Source: Hirsutella rhossiliensis
Taxonomy: Eukaryota; Ascomycota; Sordariomycetes; Hypocreales; Ophiocordycipitaceae
Assembly: GCF_020360975.1 (NCBI RefSeq)
Contig: NW_025408673.1
Coordinates: 992,001-1,056,000, forward strand
Reading direction: 5' to 3'
Length of the DNA stretch: 64,000 bases
Shown here: piece by piece, positions 38,079 through 50,690 of the stretch
Layout of the letters: each line of letters begins with the position of its first letter
Position numbering within the stretch: the stretch's first letter is position 1
Made by a program: the position numbers and the translations under genes
Notes under the pieces: generated by a model
Databases searched by the model: none
What the model saw: the letters and a program-made list of their open reading frames with translations, nothing else
What the model was told of the DNA's origin: nothing

Positions 38079-41000
38079 CACCCCCTTAGCTATAGCCTGC
38101 CCTTATAGAAAGGGTAAAGCTAAATACCTAGGCCGGTAAGCGTATAGAGGAGGTCTTAGTCTATACTTATCCCTTACTCGAGAAATCCGGGTTTTAGCCC
38201 TAGGCTCTTTTAGACCTACTTTAGGAAAAAGGGGCCTTAAAGAGGAAATTAAGTCCTATAAGAAAGGGGGCTTCTCTAAGGATAAGTCGCTTAAAAAGGG
38301 GGCCTTTAAAAAGAATAAGTCCTAATTAAGCTAGGGGCCCTCCTTTAAGATAAGTCCTAATTCCTCTCTTCGGCTATAGACGTTACCTTCTTATATAGGC
38401 TATTAGCTCCTCTCGTAGACTCTTAAGGCGGGCCTTTAAGGATAGCTTATCTCGAACGTCTTCTAGCTTAATTTACTATAAAAAGATAGCTAGCTTTTAC
38501 TTTAGTAAGGGCTTTATAAGACCGTCGGCTTTTATCGATACCGTTAGAACCTAACGGACAGAAATAAGTCCCCTTTAGACCTCTTAGCGTAACTAATACT
38601 AGTAGATATCGATATACTATAGTTAGGTCGATAACTTACTATTTCCTATAAGAATTCGTATAGTCTATATATTATTGTATTTTATAGCTAACGGGGTCGG
38701 AATTTATAGTTATAGAGAAATAAGTAGCTAGCTAAGGAAAATCGCTTCTTTTAACGCTTCTAAAAGAGCTAGTAGCTCTGCCTCTAAACTAAAGGTTATA
38801 ACGGTAGCTTGCTTGGAAGCTCTCTAAGTAATAGTTCCTCTAAAAAGGGATATAATATACCCTTATAAGCTCTTTCTATCTAAGGAATTATCTATAAAGG
38901 ACGAATCGCTCGAATAAAGGAAGATTTTAGTAGCTTATTTCCTTTCCTACCCTCCTAGGCGTAGACTATTTAATCTCGTTAAATAGAGATAAAGGATAGC
39001 TCTATTTACTACTTCTTAATGCCTAGGGCTAGGATTCTAGTTATGCTTAGCTAGCCGGGAGACCGTAAAAGAGATATCCGGTCTAGTAGAAATAGCTAAA
39101 AAAAGTAAGGAGCCTACCTTCTATTAATATTAGTATTTCTCTTACTCCCTAGCTTAAAAGGACGGATTAGGTAAAAGCTCTTTATCTAATATAGGTATAG
39201 AGGGAAGCTTCTTATCGAGGGAATTAAGGAGGAATTTATAAGCGACCTTATCGATATAGGCGTCTTAGGTAAGCTAGATAGTCTATTAGGACCTATTTTA
39301 AAGGATTCGTATCCCTAGGAACTACTTTAGCTCCCCTAGCTTAGTTATCTTATACCTTTATTATAGGCCTCGTATAGCCTCCTTAGTAGTAGCTTCTTCC
39401 TCTTTTAGGTAGGCCTAGATAATATCGTCGATATAGAAGAAGACTATAATTTTACCCTTCTATATTATATACGGTTCTTAAGGGACTTTCGTAAAGCCTA
39501 GGGCTTTAAGGAAACCTATTAAATGCTATTACTAAAGAAGGGGTAATCTACGTAGTCCGTATAGAGCTTTCCTAAGCTATAGAACCTTTCCTAGTTATTA
39601 GAAACTAAGAGGAAGTTATATATAGATAACTTCTTCTTCCTTAAGTAGGCAGTTAATAAAGGCGTTAACTATATCTATCTAATTAAGCTTAAGGTTAAAT
39701 TCTACTACTATAGCTATAAGGGTCTAAAAAGACATCCCTACTAGGGTGGTTGCCCTAGTAGGTAGATCCCCTTTTTAATATTAATTCCTATAGATAACTA
39801 GCCGGGCTTTATACTTTTAAAGGAAGCCGTGTTTATTAGTCTTATAAATAAAGACCTACTTATAGCTAAGGACTTATTTTCCTCTTACCTTTTCCTTAAG
39901 GACCTCTTCGAAAGACCCTATCTCCTCGTATAAGGCTAGGTAGTCTTTCTAGGCCTAGAAAAACTAGTCTTTAAAGGGGTGTTTTTCTAGCTGCTTTTAG
40001 TTTACTAGTAGGTCTAGGAGGTCTCTTTTATATACCTTCCTTACTAATAGAGGCTTAAAAGGCTAGCCTGCTATAAATGCTCTATAGGAACCGTCTTTTA
40101 TAGGCGTTAGATAGAAGTCGGAAAAACGATCGAAATAGGGGAGTAATTAATCTTCTTTTATATCGGGCCCTATACCTTCCTTTGCTTCTCGAAGTAGGGA
40201 TAAAAAGGCAGCCGGGTAATCCTTTAAGAGAGGTGCCTTTCCTACCCCCTTAGGGGTCGAGACGGGAAGACTAACCGAAAAAGCTGCTTCTAGATCTTCT
40301 TCTTATTCCGTAAGAGGAGGCGTAGGGAGGCAGGCGTATTCTAGCTCTACCGCTTTCCTATAGTCTCCTTCTTTATCTAGATTATCTAATCTAGCAGCTT
40401 CCTCTTCTCCCTCTTCTTCGAAGTTAGCGTTATCCTTAACTACTTCGATGTCGGTTTCTTCTTCCGTTTCCTTGTCTAGGACCTCTTCTTAAAACTATTA
40501 GGAAGGGGGGATTTAAATATTCTAAATTAGCTAACGTTAAGAGAGTAAGAGGGGCTATTAATCCCTCTTTCCGTCGAAGAAGCTAGATTCGTCGAAAATT
40601 ATATCCCTAGTCGAAATAACCTTCTATAAAAGAGGAATCTAGATCCGGAAGATATTTATAGAATTATAACTAATAAGGTAACTAATAAAGGCTCTAGGAT
40701 TAAGCTTTCTTTTCTTCTTCCTTTTTAGCTACGCATCGGTAGTTATAGCGTATACCTTATAGCTATAGGTATAAAGGTAGGCTAGCGAGGCCCTCTTCTT
40801 TATAAAGAGCTCGAGGGGAGATTTCTAGTCTATTCCTTAGGTCCTTAAGGTCCGGTTCTAAAGGTAATAGGCGGTCTAAACGACTTCCCTTTAAAGGTCG
40901 TATAGAAGCTTTATAGTAAGTCTTATTATACGGGCCCTTTTTATTATAGCACCCCTTAATCATTCTACCCCTCCGTTCTAGGCTTAGGTATTTAGTGCTA

Positions 41001-42413
41001 ATAGGAGGGGTAAAATACCCCTTTTTCGAAGCTAATTTAAGATATCCTTTATAAATAGCTCTCTATTAGACCGTATCTTCTTTACCTCGTAGCTAAAGTA
41101 GGATTTTATCTAGTTAACGAAGTCCTAGAGAGTAGACTAGTTATACTTACTTAGGTAGGTCTATAAGAAATAAGGGAAAACTATCCCTAAAAAGGCGTCT
41201 ATAAAAAACATTACTCTAACGAAGCTTTCTTAATCCCTAGAGACGTCGGTCTAGTCGACCTAAATTTCCTTATATAGCTAGTCCGGCTATAAAGGCGTTC
41301 GTCTAGAAATTCGTCTCCTAGTCTTTCCTTAGCCGTAGTATTTATATTCGACGGTCTTTAGGCCCCTTATTCGTGCGCCCTATTATTATCCTAGCTTATA
41401 TAAAGCTAGGGGGCCCGGGTAACTAAGTTATACGTGCTAAAGAAGACCGTCTCCTTAGGCTGCCGGAAGAGGGTCCTTAGTACCTACCCTCTTAGTAAGG
41501 AAAGCTAACTTCTTAAGAGATTCCTTCCTAAGGATAGGTCGGAATTCGAGAATAAATTAACCGAAATTTTCCTCGATAAGCCCGATAGTCTAATTCTTTT
41601 AGACTAGCCTTATCGGCGTAGATATCGTGTCTTAGAAGATCCCTTCCTTTTAAAGAAAGCAGAAGGAAATTAGGCTCGTTAAAAATCGAGGGTAAAAAGC
41701 TACCCTTTTTCGCCGAAGAATTTATATAGACCCGTTAGGTAATTATATCGTAAAATTTATCCTTCCGTATCCCTCTATCTATACGGTTAATTCCCTAGGA
41801 ATAAGGTATTCCCTTCGTGCCTTCTTAAAGGACCGGAATCGTAAGAGTATATTATAGATATTGAGGGAAGCACCGGAGTCTAAGATAGCTGATTTTCGTA
41901 GGGGATAATTAAAGGGTCCTAATTATTAGTCTTACTAATCCGTAGGGAAGACGAATACCGGATTTACTATACTAACGATTTTTCCTCGAATTTACGGCTT
42001 ATATAAGGGCGGCGGCGTTCGTTGCTATTTCTTAGTAACCCGATTCTCGTCTATCTTCTTTTATAACGAGGGGTCCTCCTTAAGAGACTATTATACTATT
42101 TCTTATAGCCTCTTTAAAGGGTTAACTCCTTTAGGTCGGTTTTCCTTAAAGACCTACTAGCATTATAATAATCGATGACCTAGGGATTTATATGCTAGGC
42201 AGCCGTTTCGTCGTCTAGTCTTCTATTTCTTTAAGGAATCCTCGTCCTAATCCGGAAGGTCTACTTAAAAACCTCCCCTTTTTACCCCTTATTGCTAATT
42301 TTAACGAAGAGGTTCGATTTCGACTAGTTCCCTGATTTTTCGACTAATAGACTAAAAGGTCTATTAGGGGACTAGTCGGGCCGGTCTAACTAAAGGGACC
42401 GGGGCCGGGCCCG
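38079..42413 (-). pseudogene. Copia A2 pol
   Basis: Minus-strand polyprotein, aligned with A1 12291-16650. The reverse transcriptase active site reads VFFYIDDI at about 39421-39446, with both catalytic Asp kept. A short open run at 40763-40963 contains NKTYYKASIRPLKGSRLDRL, then PLEPDLKDLRNRLE, corresponding to the region after the integrase core (family form with TP-E-and-PDLSHLRVFG). Integrase lies upstream of it on the coding strand (about 40960-41900). Stops elsewhere are TAA/TAG. Confidence 0.8.
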
Positions 42414-42418
42414 GAGCA

Positions 42419-42986
42419 TCTTAAGGTATATAGGTAAAAGCGGAATTTTAAGAAATTAAGGAATCACGTAAGACTACGTAATAGAGGGGAAGAAGGAGTA
42501 TAAGGTAGGATTTTCAACGGAATTTATTAGTAGTATATTAGTGTATAGAAGAGGTGTTAAAGTTAATAATGCTCTATCTATCTACTAGCGGACATACTGT
42601 CTTATATAGACAATTATAGCTGAATGGAAGAACCTTTCGGGACTAGATTTAGGCTGTCGTATAGCCCTAAGACTAGGGAATTCCGTGATACCTCGAGTGA
42701 ATCTAGAAGTGTCTTGGTTCCACTGATATTCGTGTTTAAAGGAGGTTGGTCGTGCTAGTGTTCTTAAGAGGTCTTAGCTAGCATTCTAAGCTAGCTCTGT
42801 TCCTTCGATTCCCGATTATACGATAACCGGCAACCCGTTTAATGCATAATAACATGCAAACTAACGAGCGATTCTTGCTCTATAATATAGGATTTTATCT
42901 ATAATTAATATACTACTTATTAGCTTATATAATCGGGAGAGTATATTATAGCTGCTTTATTTATAGTAGGAACACCGTTCCTTATA
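42419..42986 (-). repeat. 3' LTR of copia B
   Basis: 568 bp, still holding many CA and TG dinucleotides. It differs from its partner mainly by transitions, for example tgaatgg here against taaacgg in the partner. Confidence 0.92.
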
Positions 42987-45615
42987 GCCTCCCTTAAAGA
43001 GTAGATTTATATACTTTTTACTAATTTATTTATAGTAGTATATATATAGGGTAAAACCCTAATTTTAGGAAAACTATTCTTATACCTTAATAGGATATAT
43101 AAAAACCTATTCTTTCTTAGGAAAATAAAATCCTTAGGTATATACTAATTAAAAAACCTATAGTAGGACAAATCTATAGTTATAATAATTATTTATAGGA
43201 TAACCTTATATAAGGTAAAACCTATTATTACTAGGAAAATCTTAATAGATAAAAACCTAGTAAATATTTCTCTAGGAAACTTAAAAGGAAAAACCTAGTA
43301 GGGGAAAGATATAGAAAGTATAAGAAATATCTAAAAACCCCTTTTAATTGCTAAGGAACTTATATTAAGGATAGACCGTCTCTAAATTTATAGAGTAATC
43401 TAAGTCTTAATTCCTTTATAAAAATATTAGCTATATTATCTTCTAATTTAATATAAAAAACTCTAATCTCCCCTTCTCTTATACTAGTTCTAGTATATTA
43501 ATAGGCTAATCTTATATACTTAGACCTTTTATAAAATTCCGGATTTTCTACTAATTTAATAGCAGTAGTATTATCTATTAAAATAGGAGGTATAGTATTA
43601 GGAGTCTTAATAGATAGATCCTTAGTAATATATTTAAAAAGCATATTTAAATAAATAGCTTCTTTATTTACCTCCTTAAGGCTAATATACTCTACTTCGT
43701 AGGTAGAAAGGGCAACGGCTTTCTACTTAGAGCAAGCCTAGCTTATTATATTATTATATATATAAAAATAGTAACCGGAAAAGGATTTTCCGTCCGTTAA
43801 ATCCGACGCCTAGCTAGAGTCGGTAAAACCCTTTATATATAGATAGGTAAAAGGGATATTGCAATTATATTTAATCTTTAGGCTAGGAAATTTATTTAAA
43901 TATTTCTAAATTATATTTAAAGCCCTAAAATACGTCTAGTCGGGCTTAGCCGCGAATCTAGCGTAGGAAATTAAAGAATATAAGATATCTAGCCTAGTAA
44001 ATAAGGCTAAGTATAATAGAGATCCTATTTCTTTCTAAAATTATAATATATCTTCCTTAGAAGGTAATTCCTTTGCTTTTATAAGCTTAAAGCTTACTAT
44101 AGCGGGTAAATTTAAAGTTCCTAAACCTTCTTTATTAAACTCCTTTAATTTATTTAAGGTATAATTTTCTTAGGATATATATAGCTCTTTATTTTTTCGG
44201 TTTATTATAATATTTAGACCTAAGAAGTCTTTTATATCTCCTAAGATAGTAAAATCTAGGAATTTAGATAATTCTTTAAATAATCTTTCTTCTATTATAG
44301 ATTTAGAGGGCCCTACTATAAGAAATTCGTCGACGTAAATTGCTAAGGCTATACTATAGTCCTTATTTATAAATACTCCTTCGTTTATTAAAAGAGGAAG
44401 AAATCCGAGTTTATTTAGTATAATTTTTAAATAATTATACTAGAGCTTAAGACTTTATTTTAGGCTATATAATGCTTTCTTTAGCTTTGCTTTAATTTAA
44501 CCGGTTTTATATAGGTCTAGGAATTTAGTTAATTTAATTCCTTTAGCTCTATAAGCTAATCTATTTTTTAAATAATATTCTTTAAGAGCGTATTCTTCGT
44601 AGCTTATAGGAAGATCGATATATACTTCGCTATCTATATCGGTATATACAAAGGCATTTATTATATCTATTTATAAAGCTTTAAATTCATAGATAATAGC
44701 TAAAATAAGTAGAATGCTAATAGATTTAGGTCTAGCTATAGTCGAGAAGGTATCTAGGAAATCTAAGCTATAGATCTACTTAAATCCCTATATTACGAAA
44801 CGGGCTTTATATTTTATTATATTATTTTAACTATCCTTCTTAATAGTATAGACCTAGCGGCCTCCTATAGCCTCCCTATCCCTAGGGAGGTAGGAAAATT
44901 CCTAAGTTTTATATTTAATTAGCTAGATAATTTCCTTAATTATAGCTTCTTTCTAAAATGCTATTTTATAGCTATTTATTACCTATTTATAGGTCTTTAG
45001 AATTTTTAGATCCTGATTTTCTATACTAGCTATAATTAACTCTATAAAATCGTAGTTTAGAAATAAATTAACGTTAGGGTATTCGATATAGTTAGAATCG
45101 AACCCTTCTAGCTTCTTAGGTAATTCTACTACTATTTTACTAGTAGTAGGAATAGGATCGTTATTTAGAGACTCTTCTTCTATAAAGGGTAAGGGACTTT
45201 TATCTCTAGGTTCTCTAGTAGCTTCCTCTATAAGGATATAGCTTTCTAGCTTATCTTTATTCGGAATAGAATTAAAATTAAAGGTATTACTACTACTAGA
45301 GATTTCTAGATTTTTTATAAATTTATTTTCTAGTATAGTAATATCTCTAGAGATAGTAATCTTTCTCTTAGAAAAGTCCTAGATTTTATATATATTTTCT
45401 AAATAGCCTACTACTATTCCCTTAAAAGCTCTATTATCTAGCTTATCTTTAGGGTCTTTATTTTTATAATATATAAGGCTTCCGAAGGTCTTAATTTTAT
45501 TTAAGGTCTCGAAGGGTAGTATTATATTATCCCTCTTTTCTATAGGACTTTTAAATCCTATCGTAGAATACGGTAATTTATTATATAAATAGGTAGCTAT
45601 TAAAATAGAGTCTCC
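42987..45615 (-). pseudogene. Copia B pol, reverse transcriptase and RNase H
   Basis: The 3' half of the polyprotein on the minus strand. RNase H is clear at about 43560-43730: KAVALSTYEVEYISLKE, then ILIDNTTAIKLVENPEFYKR, matching the copia form with SxxEAEY and a D near S-A-I. The reverse transcriptase active site reads LAIYVDEF at about 44323-44346, where the family has YVDDL or YVDDI. Much of this part is readable, with scattered TAA/TAG. The first 350 bases or so inside the LTR (42987-43370) hold no clear gene. Confidence 0.85.
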
Positions 45616-45966
45616 CTATAAGTATTTAGGAAGCCTAGTAGTAAATAAAAGAGCTCGTACTTTTTCTAATATTATACGATTTATTCTTTCTATTCTACTA
45701 TTAGATTTAGGCGTCCTAGGAGGACTAGAATTAAAGGTAATTCCTTCCTTTTTATAGTAGAGCTTTATTTTATATATAAATTCTTTAGTATTATTAGAAA
45801 ATGCTTCTCTAATCCTAGTATTTTTAGGGTTATTTTCTACCCTATTTTTAAATTCTAGGAACCTATCTAAAGCTTCCCCTTTTCTTCGAAGAAGGTATAT
45901 TTCTAGATATCGGGTTCCTACGTCTAGGAAAGAAATATAATAGTGATATTTATTATAAGTAGGCAC
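45616..45966 (-). pseudogene. Copia B integrase core, open segment
   Basis: An open minus-strand stretch of 116 codons within the polyprotein. It reads FLDVGTRYLEIYLLRRKGEA, then SNNTKEFI, then RTPKSNSRIERINRIILEKV. These are the D, D and E blocks of the retroviral-type integrase core. The second Asp is Asn here (SNNTKEFI, family SDNGTEF), a G-to-A change that would inactivate catalysis, while the Glu of the E block is kept. The apparent Met start is internal to the polyprotein and not a true start. Sequence on both sides continues the same gene. Confidence 0.88.
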
Positions 45967-47900
45967 TTTAATTAGCCCCTAAATATCTAATACTATTTTT
46001 TCTAAATAGGAATAAGACTTCTATAAGGGTTGTTTATTAACCCTATTCGTTGCTCTAGCTATAATATATATTTCGCACTGCCTTATTTTATTTTCCTCTT
46101 CTAGAGGCATTTTTATATCCTTATTATATCTTTTTAATATTTCTAAAATAGCCCTACTATTTATATGCCCTAAGTATAAGTGCTAAGTATAAAAATCTAT
46201 ATCCTTTGCTTTTAAAGACGTAATAAGGATAGATTAGCTTTCTAATAAAGGTTCTATAGGAATATAATATAATTTATTTCTAAGAAATCCTTTAGTAAGG
46301 ACCTTAGCCTTATTATCTAATAAAAGGACTTTATTTCCTCCTATTAAGGCATAGGTATTATTAAAATAAGATTAGGATAGTATATTTACCCCTAATTCAG
46401 GTATATAAAAGCAGTCTCGAAGGATATACCTTTTCTACTATATAGGAACTTAAATACTAAGTCCCCCTTTCCTTTTACTAATATAAAGGAAGCTTTTCCC
46501 TAGCAAACTTTAGACTTAATTTCTTTATAGTTAATAAGGAAATTCCTATTAGATACTATATGCTTAGTAGCTCCGGTATTATATATAAAATTAAAGATCT
46601 TTTTATTCTTATAACTAGGAAATCCTCCTTCTCTTACCTTTAAGACTAATTCCTTTATTCTAGGAATCGAGGCGTTTAGAGATCCTAAAAGAGAGTCTTT
46701 ATTAGCTTCTACTATATAGGTAATTATAGAGGTTAAAATTACCTCTAAATCCTTAGACGTATATATAAGGGTCGGGGCCCTAGAGAGGTCTATAAGGTCG
46801 ATATCTAAGTCTATATTTTCTTCTTACGAAGCTATATTTAAGACCTTATTACTATCTTCTAAATCGGACTCTAGCTCGGTAATTCGAGCCTTCCTTCTTT
46901 TATTAGTAGTAGAAATACTACTAAAAGGGGATTTCTTTCTAGAAGAAGAAGAAGAAAAAGATTTTCTCTTCTTAGAAATTCGAGTCCTATTATTATTTTT
47001 TCCTTTATTTAATATATAATAAGCGGGAGCGTTATTCGGGTATAATTTATAGCAATTTACTATAAAATGCCCTGGTTTTTTGCATTCCTTATAATAAGGA
47101 GTATCTATAGAATTTCTATAGGATTTCTAAGGCTTCCTTTATACTAGGAAGGCTTTCTCTAAAGATTCGTCTATATCCTCTATTCTTCTAGCTTTGTTTA
47201 AAAGACTAGCTATAAGGGTTTCGAGGGTAAACGCCGTAGAATTATGCCTAAGGCTCTACGTAATATTTATAATATAGCTTCTAAATTCCTTATTAAGGCA
47301 ATTAAGAATCTATGCTATAAGTATAACTTCTAGAATTTCTATATTATAGGATTTTAAATCCTTATAGATTTCCTTTACCTTATAAAAGTATTTCTCTAAA
47401 TTAGAGTCCGAGGGACTAAGATTAAAGAGCTGCTTAATAAGCAGATAATTCGACGAAAAGTTCGACGGATTATATAGCTTTTTAAGCTTATCCCACGCTT
47501 CTTTAGCATTTTTTAGATGCTGAATTTATATTAAGGGACTATCTTCGACTCGAAGGAATATTATAGATAAAGCCTCCGTAGTCTATATATAATTTACTTG
47601 CTCTAGAGCAGTAATAAGCTTTTCTTTTATAAAGATAGCTTCTATCCTCGTAGTCTATAAGGTATAATTTAAATTTCCCTTAAGTCTAGTAAATTCGTAT
47701 TCTTTCTATCTACCTATTTTATATAAATTCGGTATTATTTCGTTCGTAGGGATCGAGAAGTCTAGACGGGAGTTTAAGAGCGTAGGAAGGTAAAAGAAGT
47801 TAGGGGGAATTTCGAAAGGAATTTTAATTAAATATTTCGACGAGGAATTTCAAAGGTATAAGTAGTTAATTTCCCGGCTTAAAAGGAGTAAGCCGGGCTT
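45967..47900 (-). pseudogene. Copia B gag, protease and integrase zinc region
   Basis: The 5' half of the polyprotein. The gag CCHC knuckle is at about 47050-47095: YKECKKPGHFIVNC, with the first Cys read as Tyr and the other three ligands intact. The protease active site reads FIYNTGATKHIV at about 46553-46592 (family DTGA, Asp read as Asn). The pre-integrase zinc finger region follows at about 46000-46300. Gag would package the RNA, and the protease would cut the polyprotein. The primer-binding motif ggttataagcccgg lies between gag and the LTR (47893-47906). Confidence 0.85.
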
Positions 47901-47906
47901 ATAACC

Positions 47907-48474
47907 TCGTAAGGTATATAAGTAAAAGCGGAATTTTAGGAAATCAAGGAATCACGTAAGACTACGTGATAGAGGGGAAGAAGGAGTATAAGGTAGGATT
48001 TTCAATAGAATTTATTAGTAGTATATTAGTATGTAGAAGAGGTGTTAAAGTTAATAATGCTCTATCTATCTACTAGCGGACATGCTGTCTTATATAGACA
48101 ATTATAGCTAAACGGAAGAACCTTTCGGGACTAGATTTAGGCTGCCGTATAGTCCTAAGACTTAGGAATTCCGTGATACCTCGAGTGAATCTAGAAGTGT
48201 CTTGGTTCTACTAATATTCGTGTTTAAAGGAGGTTGGTCGTGCCGGTGTTCTTAAGAGGTCTTAGCTAGCATTCTAAGCTAGCTCTGTTCCTTCGATTCC
48301 CGATTATACGATAACCGACAACCCGTTTAATGTATAATGACATGTAAACTAACGAGCGATTCTTGCTCTATAATATAGGATTTTGTCTATAATTAATATA
48401 CTACTTATTAGCTTATATAATCGGGAGAGTATATTATAGCTGCTTTATTTATAGTAGGAACACCGTTCCTTATA
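47907..48474 (-). repeat. 5' LTR of copia B
   Basis: 568 bp, begins tcgtaagg and ends ccttata. It is followed by gagta, the target duplication. It keeps many CA and TG dinucleotides, unlike its surroundings. Confidence 0.92.
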
Positions 48475-48479
48475 GAGTA

Positions 48480-49484
48480 AGAGGCGGAGCCGGGGCCGGG
48501 CCTAGGGTCGCAGCTGCAGTTAACGACGGCGTTAAGGCTCTCGAGGGTAGAGGAGCTAAAGGAGCAACAGCCGCAGCAGTAGCAGCGGGGGCCGCAGTAA
48601 TAGGGGCTGTAGGTCGAACCGTCTAGGTCGAGTGCTAGCTACGAAGGAATAAGACTACTTATTATTATACTTAAGTAGCTTCTTCGTCTAGTTCCCGGCT
48701 AGCTTCTCGAAAGATAGTCGAGTAACCGTTACTAATAAGCTTTATTAGCAGAGATATATCCTATAGCTACTAGCTAGAAAGAGCTTTTATTAAGAAGTAT
48801 TAGTTAGCTTCCTCGAGGATCTCTTCCTAATTAGCTAGCTATAAAGAAGCTAGTAGGTTCCTAGTAGAAAAGGCTCCTAGGTAGGCCGTATAGGTCTTCC
48901 TAATACGGTTAGTTATATAGCCCCTTAAGGGAGCTATTAAGGTCTCGAGCTTTAAAAGCTACTGCCTAGGAGTCTCTTCCTCTCGTAGAGAGATTAGCTT
49001 TACGGCACTAACGGATTCCGTTATTGCCGTACGAGTAGTAGTTAGTAGCTTTGTCTCGTAAAGGTATTCCTTTCGGTGACTCTCGTAGTCGCCTAGGGTA
49101 GTACAAAAAGCTCTCTACTATATAGAGGTTAGCTAGGAGAAGAGGGTAGCTCCCTCTATAAAGTCCGTTACCTTAAGATAAAGAGGGGGCTTAAGAGGGT
49201 CCTACTTATTAAAGAAGACTAAATTATAGATAGTTCTATTTATATAAGCCCGTAGCTCCTTTACCTACTTATCTTAATCTTAGGGCTTTATAAGAATCGT
49301 CCTATAGACCGTAGGGACGGTAGAGGAGTCGGTTTTCGTTATTATTGCGGGGAAGGTTAGAAAAGTTAGGTAAAAATCGGCTTTTCTAGTAAGAGGGGTA
49401 AAAAGAAGCTATAAGGGATATAAGAAAGGTGCCTTTTATAGTAGCTAGAAGGTATAGGAATTCTCTTCCTCCTAGGCTTATAAC
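48480..49484 (-). pseudogene. Copia A2 gag, 5' part
   Basis: The rest of A2 beyond copia B, aligned with A1 16651-17595. It starts with the G+C-rich Ala-type repeat (about 48480-48620). By position it is gag. It is RIP-broken and no zinc knuckle is visible. The motif next to the LTR (about 49475-49484) is the degenerate primer-binding site. Confidence 0.6.
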
Positions 49485-49962
49485 TCTCGCGAAGAGAGAT
49501 ATAAGAAGTATATATTAAATATATAAAGGTAAAATTAAAAGTAAGGGGTCCGATAGGTAGGGTAGAGAGATTTAATTCTTATAGGGGCAGTAATTATAGT
49601 AAGGGAGTAATTATTATATTTTCTTAATTATCCTTCTTTCCTTTATCTAACGCCCCTCTTTATACCTATCTAGCATCTTAATTAATAAAGAAGATCCTAC
49701 TTAAAGAAGCTACTATTATCTTTTTAACTACCGAGCTTTTTTACTAGTTTTTCCCCTCCTTTCTAGCTATTACTAGTATATCTATCTTATCTCTCGCTAC
49801 CTCTATAGGAAGCTATCGCTACTTTTACTTCCCCTCTTACCCCTACCCTCCTCTCTATACCTTATTTTAGCTCCTTCCTTATAACCTGTTTTTTAGCTTC
49901 CTAGGTCCCTTATACTAAGGGATATCTCCGAGAACTATAAAATCAGGCCACGCTTTACGATA
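49485..49962 (-). repeat. 5' LTR of copia A2
   Basis: 478 bp, matching 37602-38078. Confidence 0.88.
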
Positions 49963-50059
49963 ATTATAGTTATAAAGAAAGCGGTAAATATAGTATTATA
50001 AAAGAGGCTAGTAAAAATCCCTTATAAGGCCTACTATTATACCCTATTAACTTAGGTAG
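49963..50059 (+). pseudogene. Gypsy gag fragment, second part (zinc knuckle)
   Basis: Continues 37080-37601 after copia A2. It reads NYSYKESGKYSIIKEASKNP, then a short tail with LLLYPINLG, similar to CCHC knuckles of fungal gypsy gag with Cys changed to Tyr. It is cut by gypsy E2 at 50060. Confidence 0.45.
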
Positions 50060-50545
50060 TATAATAACCGGTGTTATTCCTAAGGGATAAGCCTATCGAG
50101 GGGTTTATATTAGTAGATATAATAGGGCGTGGTCTAAGTAATAATAAGTATATTACGTTAGTAATAAGTCGGAGGTTATAGACTATAAACTATAACTAGG
50201 TAATTAAGTAATTAAAGTTAGAGATAAGATCGTAATAAAGATTATAATAATTATATTAAAAGCTATCGAGCTATCTATTTAAAGGAGTAAAAGTAAGTAG
50301 CTATATATACCTATAGAGACTATCCTTAGATTACGGTCCTAGCTATAATCCCCTTTATAGCTTACCTTAGCTTACTCGTAAGCTATACTCTTAAGTAGTA
50401 ATCTATCTATATAAGGCTTACTTAGCTTACGTACGCTCTAGGTAAGCTAAGCCTAAGTAACTTCTTATCCTAACTATTATTCCGAGCCGCTTTATTATAT
50501 AAACGTAGCCGGCTCTCTTATAGCCTACTAACCGTAGTCGTAATA
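50060..50545 (-). repeat. 3' LTR of gypsy E2, with a diverged middle
   Basis: 486 bp. Its first 285 bases and last 30 match the E1 LTRs, but about 50346-50515 is a different sequence. It contains a perfect hairpin, agcttac-tc-gtaagct (50369-50384), and further copies of gcttac and gtaagct. Confidence 0.8.
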
Positions 50546-50690
50546 TAATATCTCCCCTCCTTTTAGTCTTATCCGTAAGACCTACTACTACCTTAGCCGC
50601 CGTATATAAATATACCCTTATCGCGCGTATATATATTCCCTATTTTATCTTTTCTATCCCTTAGGATATACTATTAATAGTATATCTAGT
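50546..50690 (+). promoter_or_regulatory. Putative antisense promoter of E2
   Basis: It has a gtatataaatata TATA-like run at about 50602-50614 and a CT-rich run ttttatcttttctatccctt at about 50640-50660. It is closely similar to 9309-9444 in E1 and is followed by a plus-strand frame. Confidence 0.55.

Larger units (their letters stand above)
42419..48474 (-). mobile_element. Ty1/copia retrotransposon B, complete and youngest-looking
   Basis: Two LTRs of exactly 568 bp (42419-42986 and 47907-48474). The target duplication gagca (42414-42418) and gagta (48475-48479) differs by one C-to-T change, and the empty site cccggagtaagagg is in A1 near 16650. The minus strand reads gag, protease, integrase, reverse transcriptase, RNase H. 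CA and TG are far more frequent than elsewhere in the window and stretches of frame stay open, so it has suffered little RIP. Confidence 0.95.
37602..49962 (-). mobile_element. Ty1/copia retrotransposon A2, complete, interrupted by B
   Basis: LTRs at 37602-38078 (477 bp) and 49485-49962 (478 bp) match those of A1. The internal part matches A1 throughout on the minus strand. Copia B (42419-48474) is inserted at the position equivalent to about 16650 in A1, with duplication gagca/gagta. The outer flanks ttaat and attat do not form a clean 5-bp duplication, although a 4-bp taat is possible. Confidence 0.9.

Noticed and set aside
42419..42986. Low-RIP segment as a possible unique host gene
   Set aside because: It is repeated at 47907-48474 with equal length and flanks a copia coding region.
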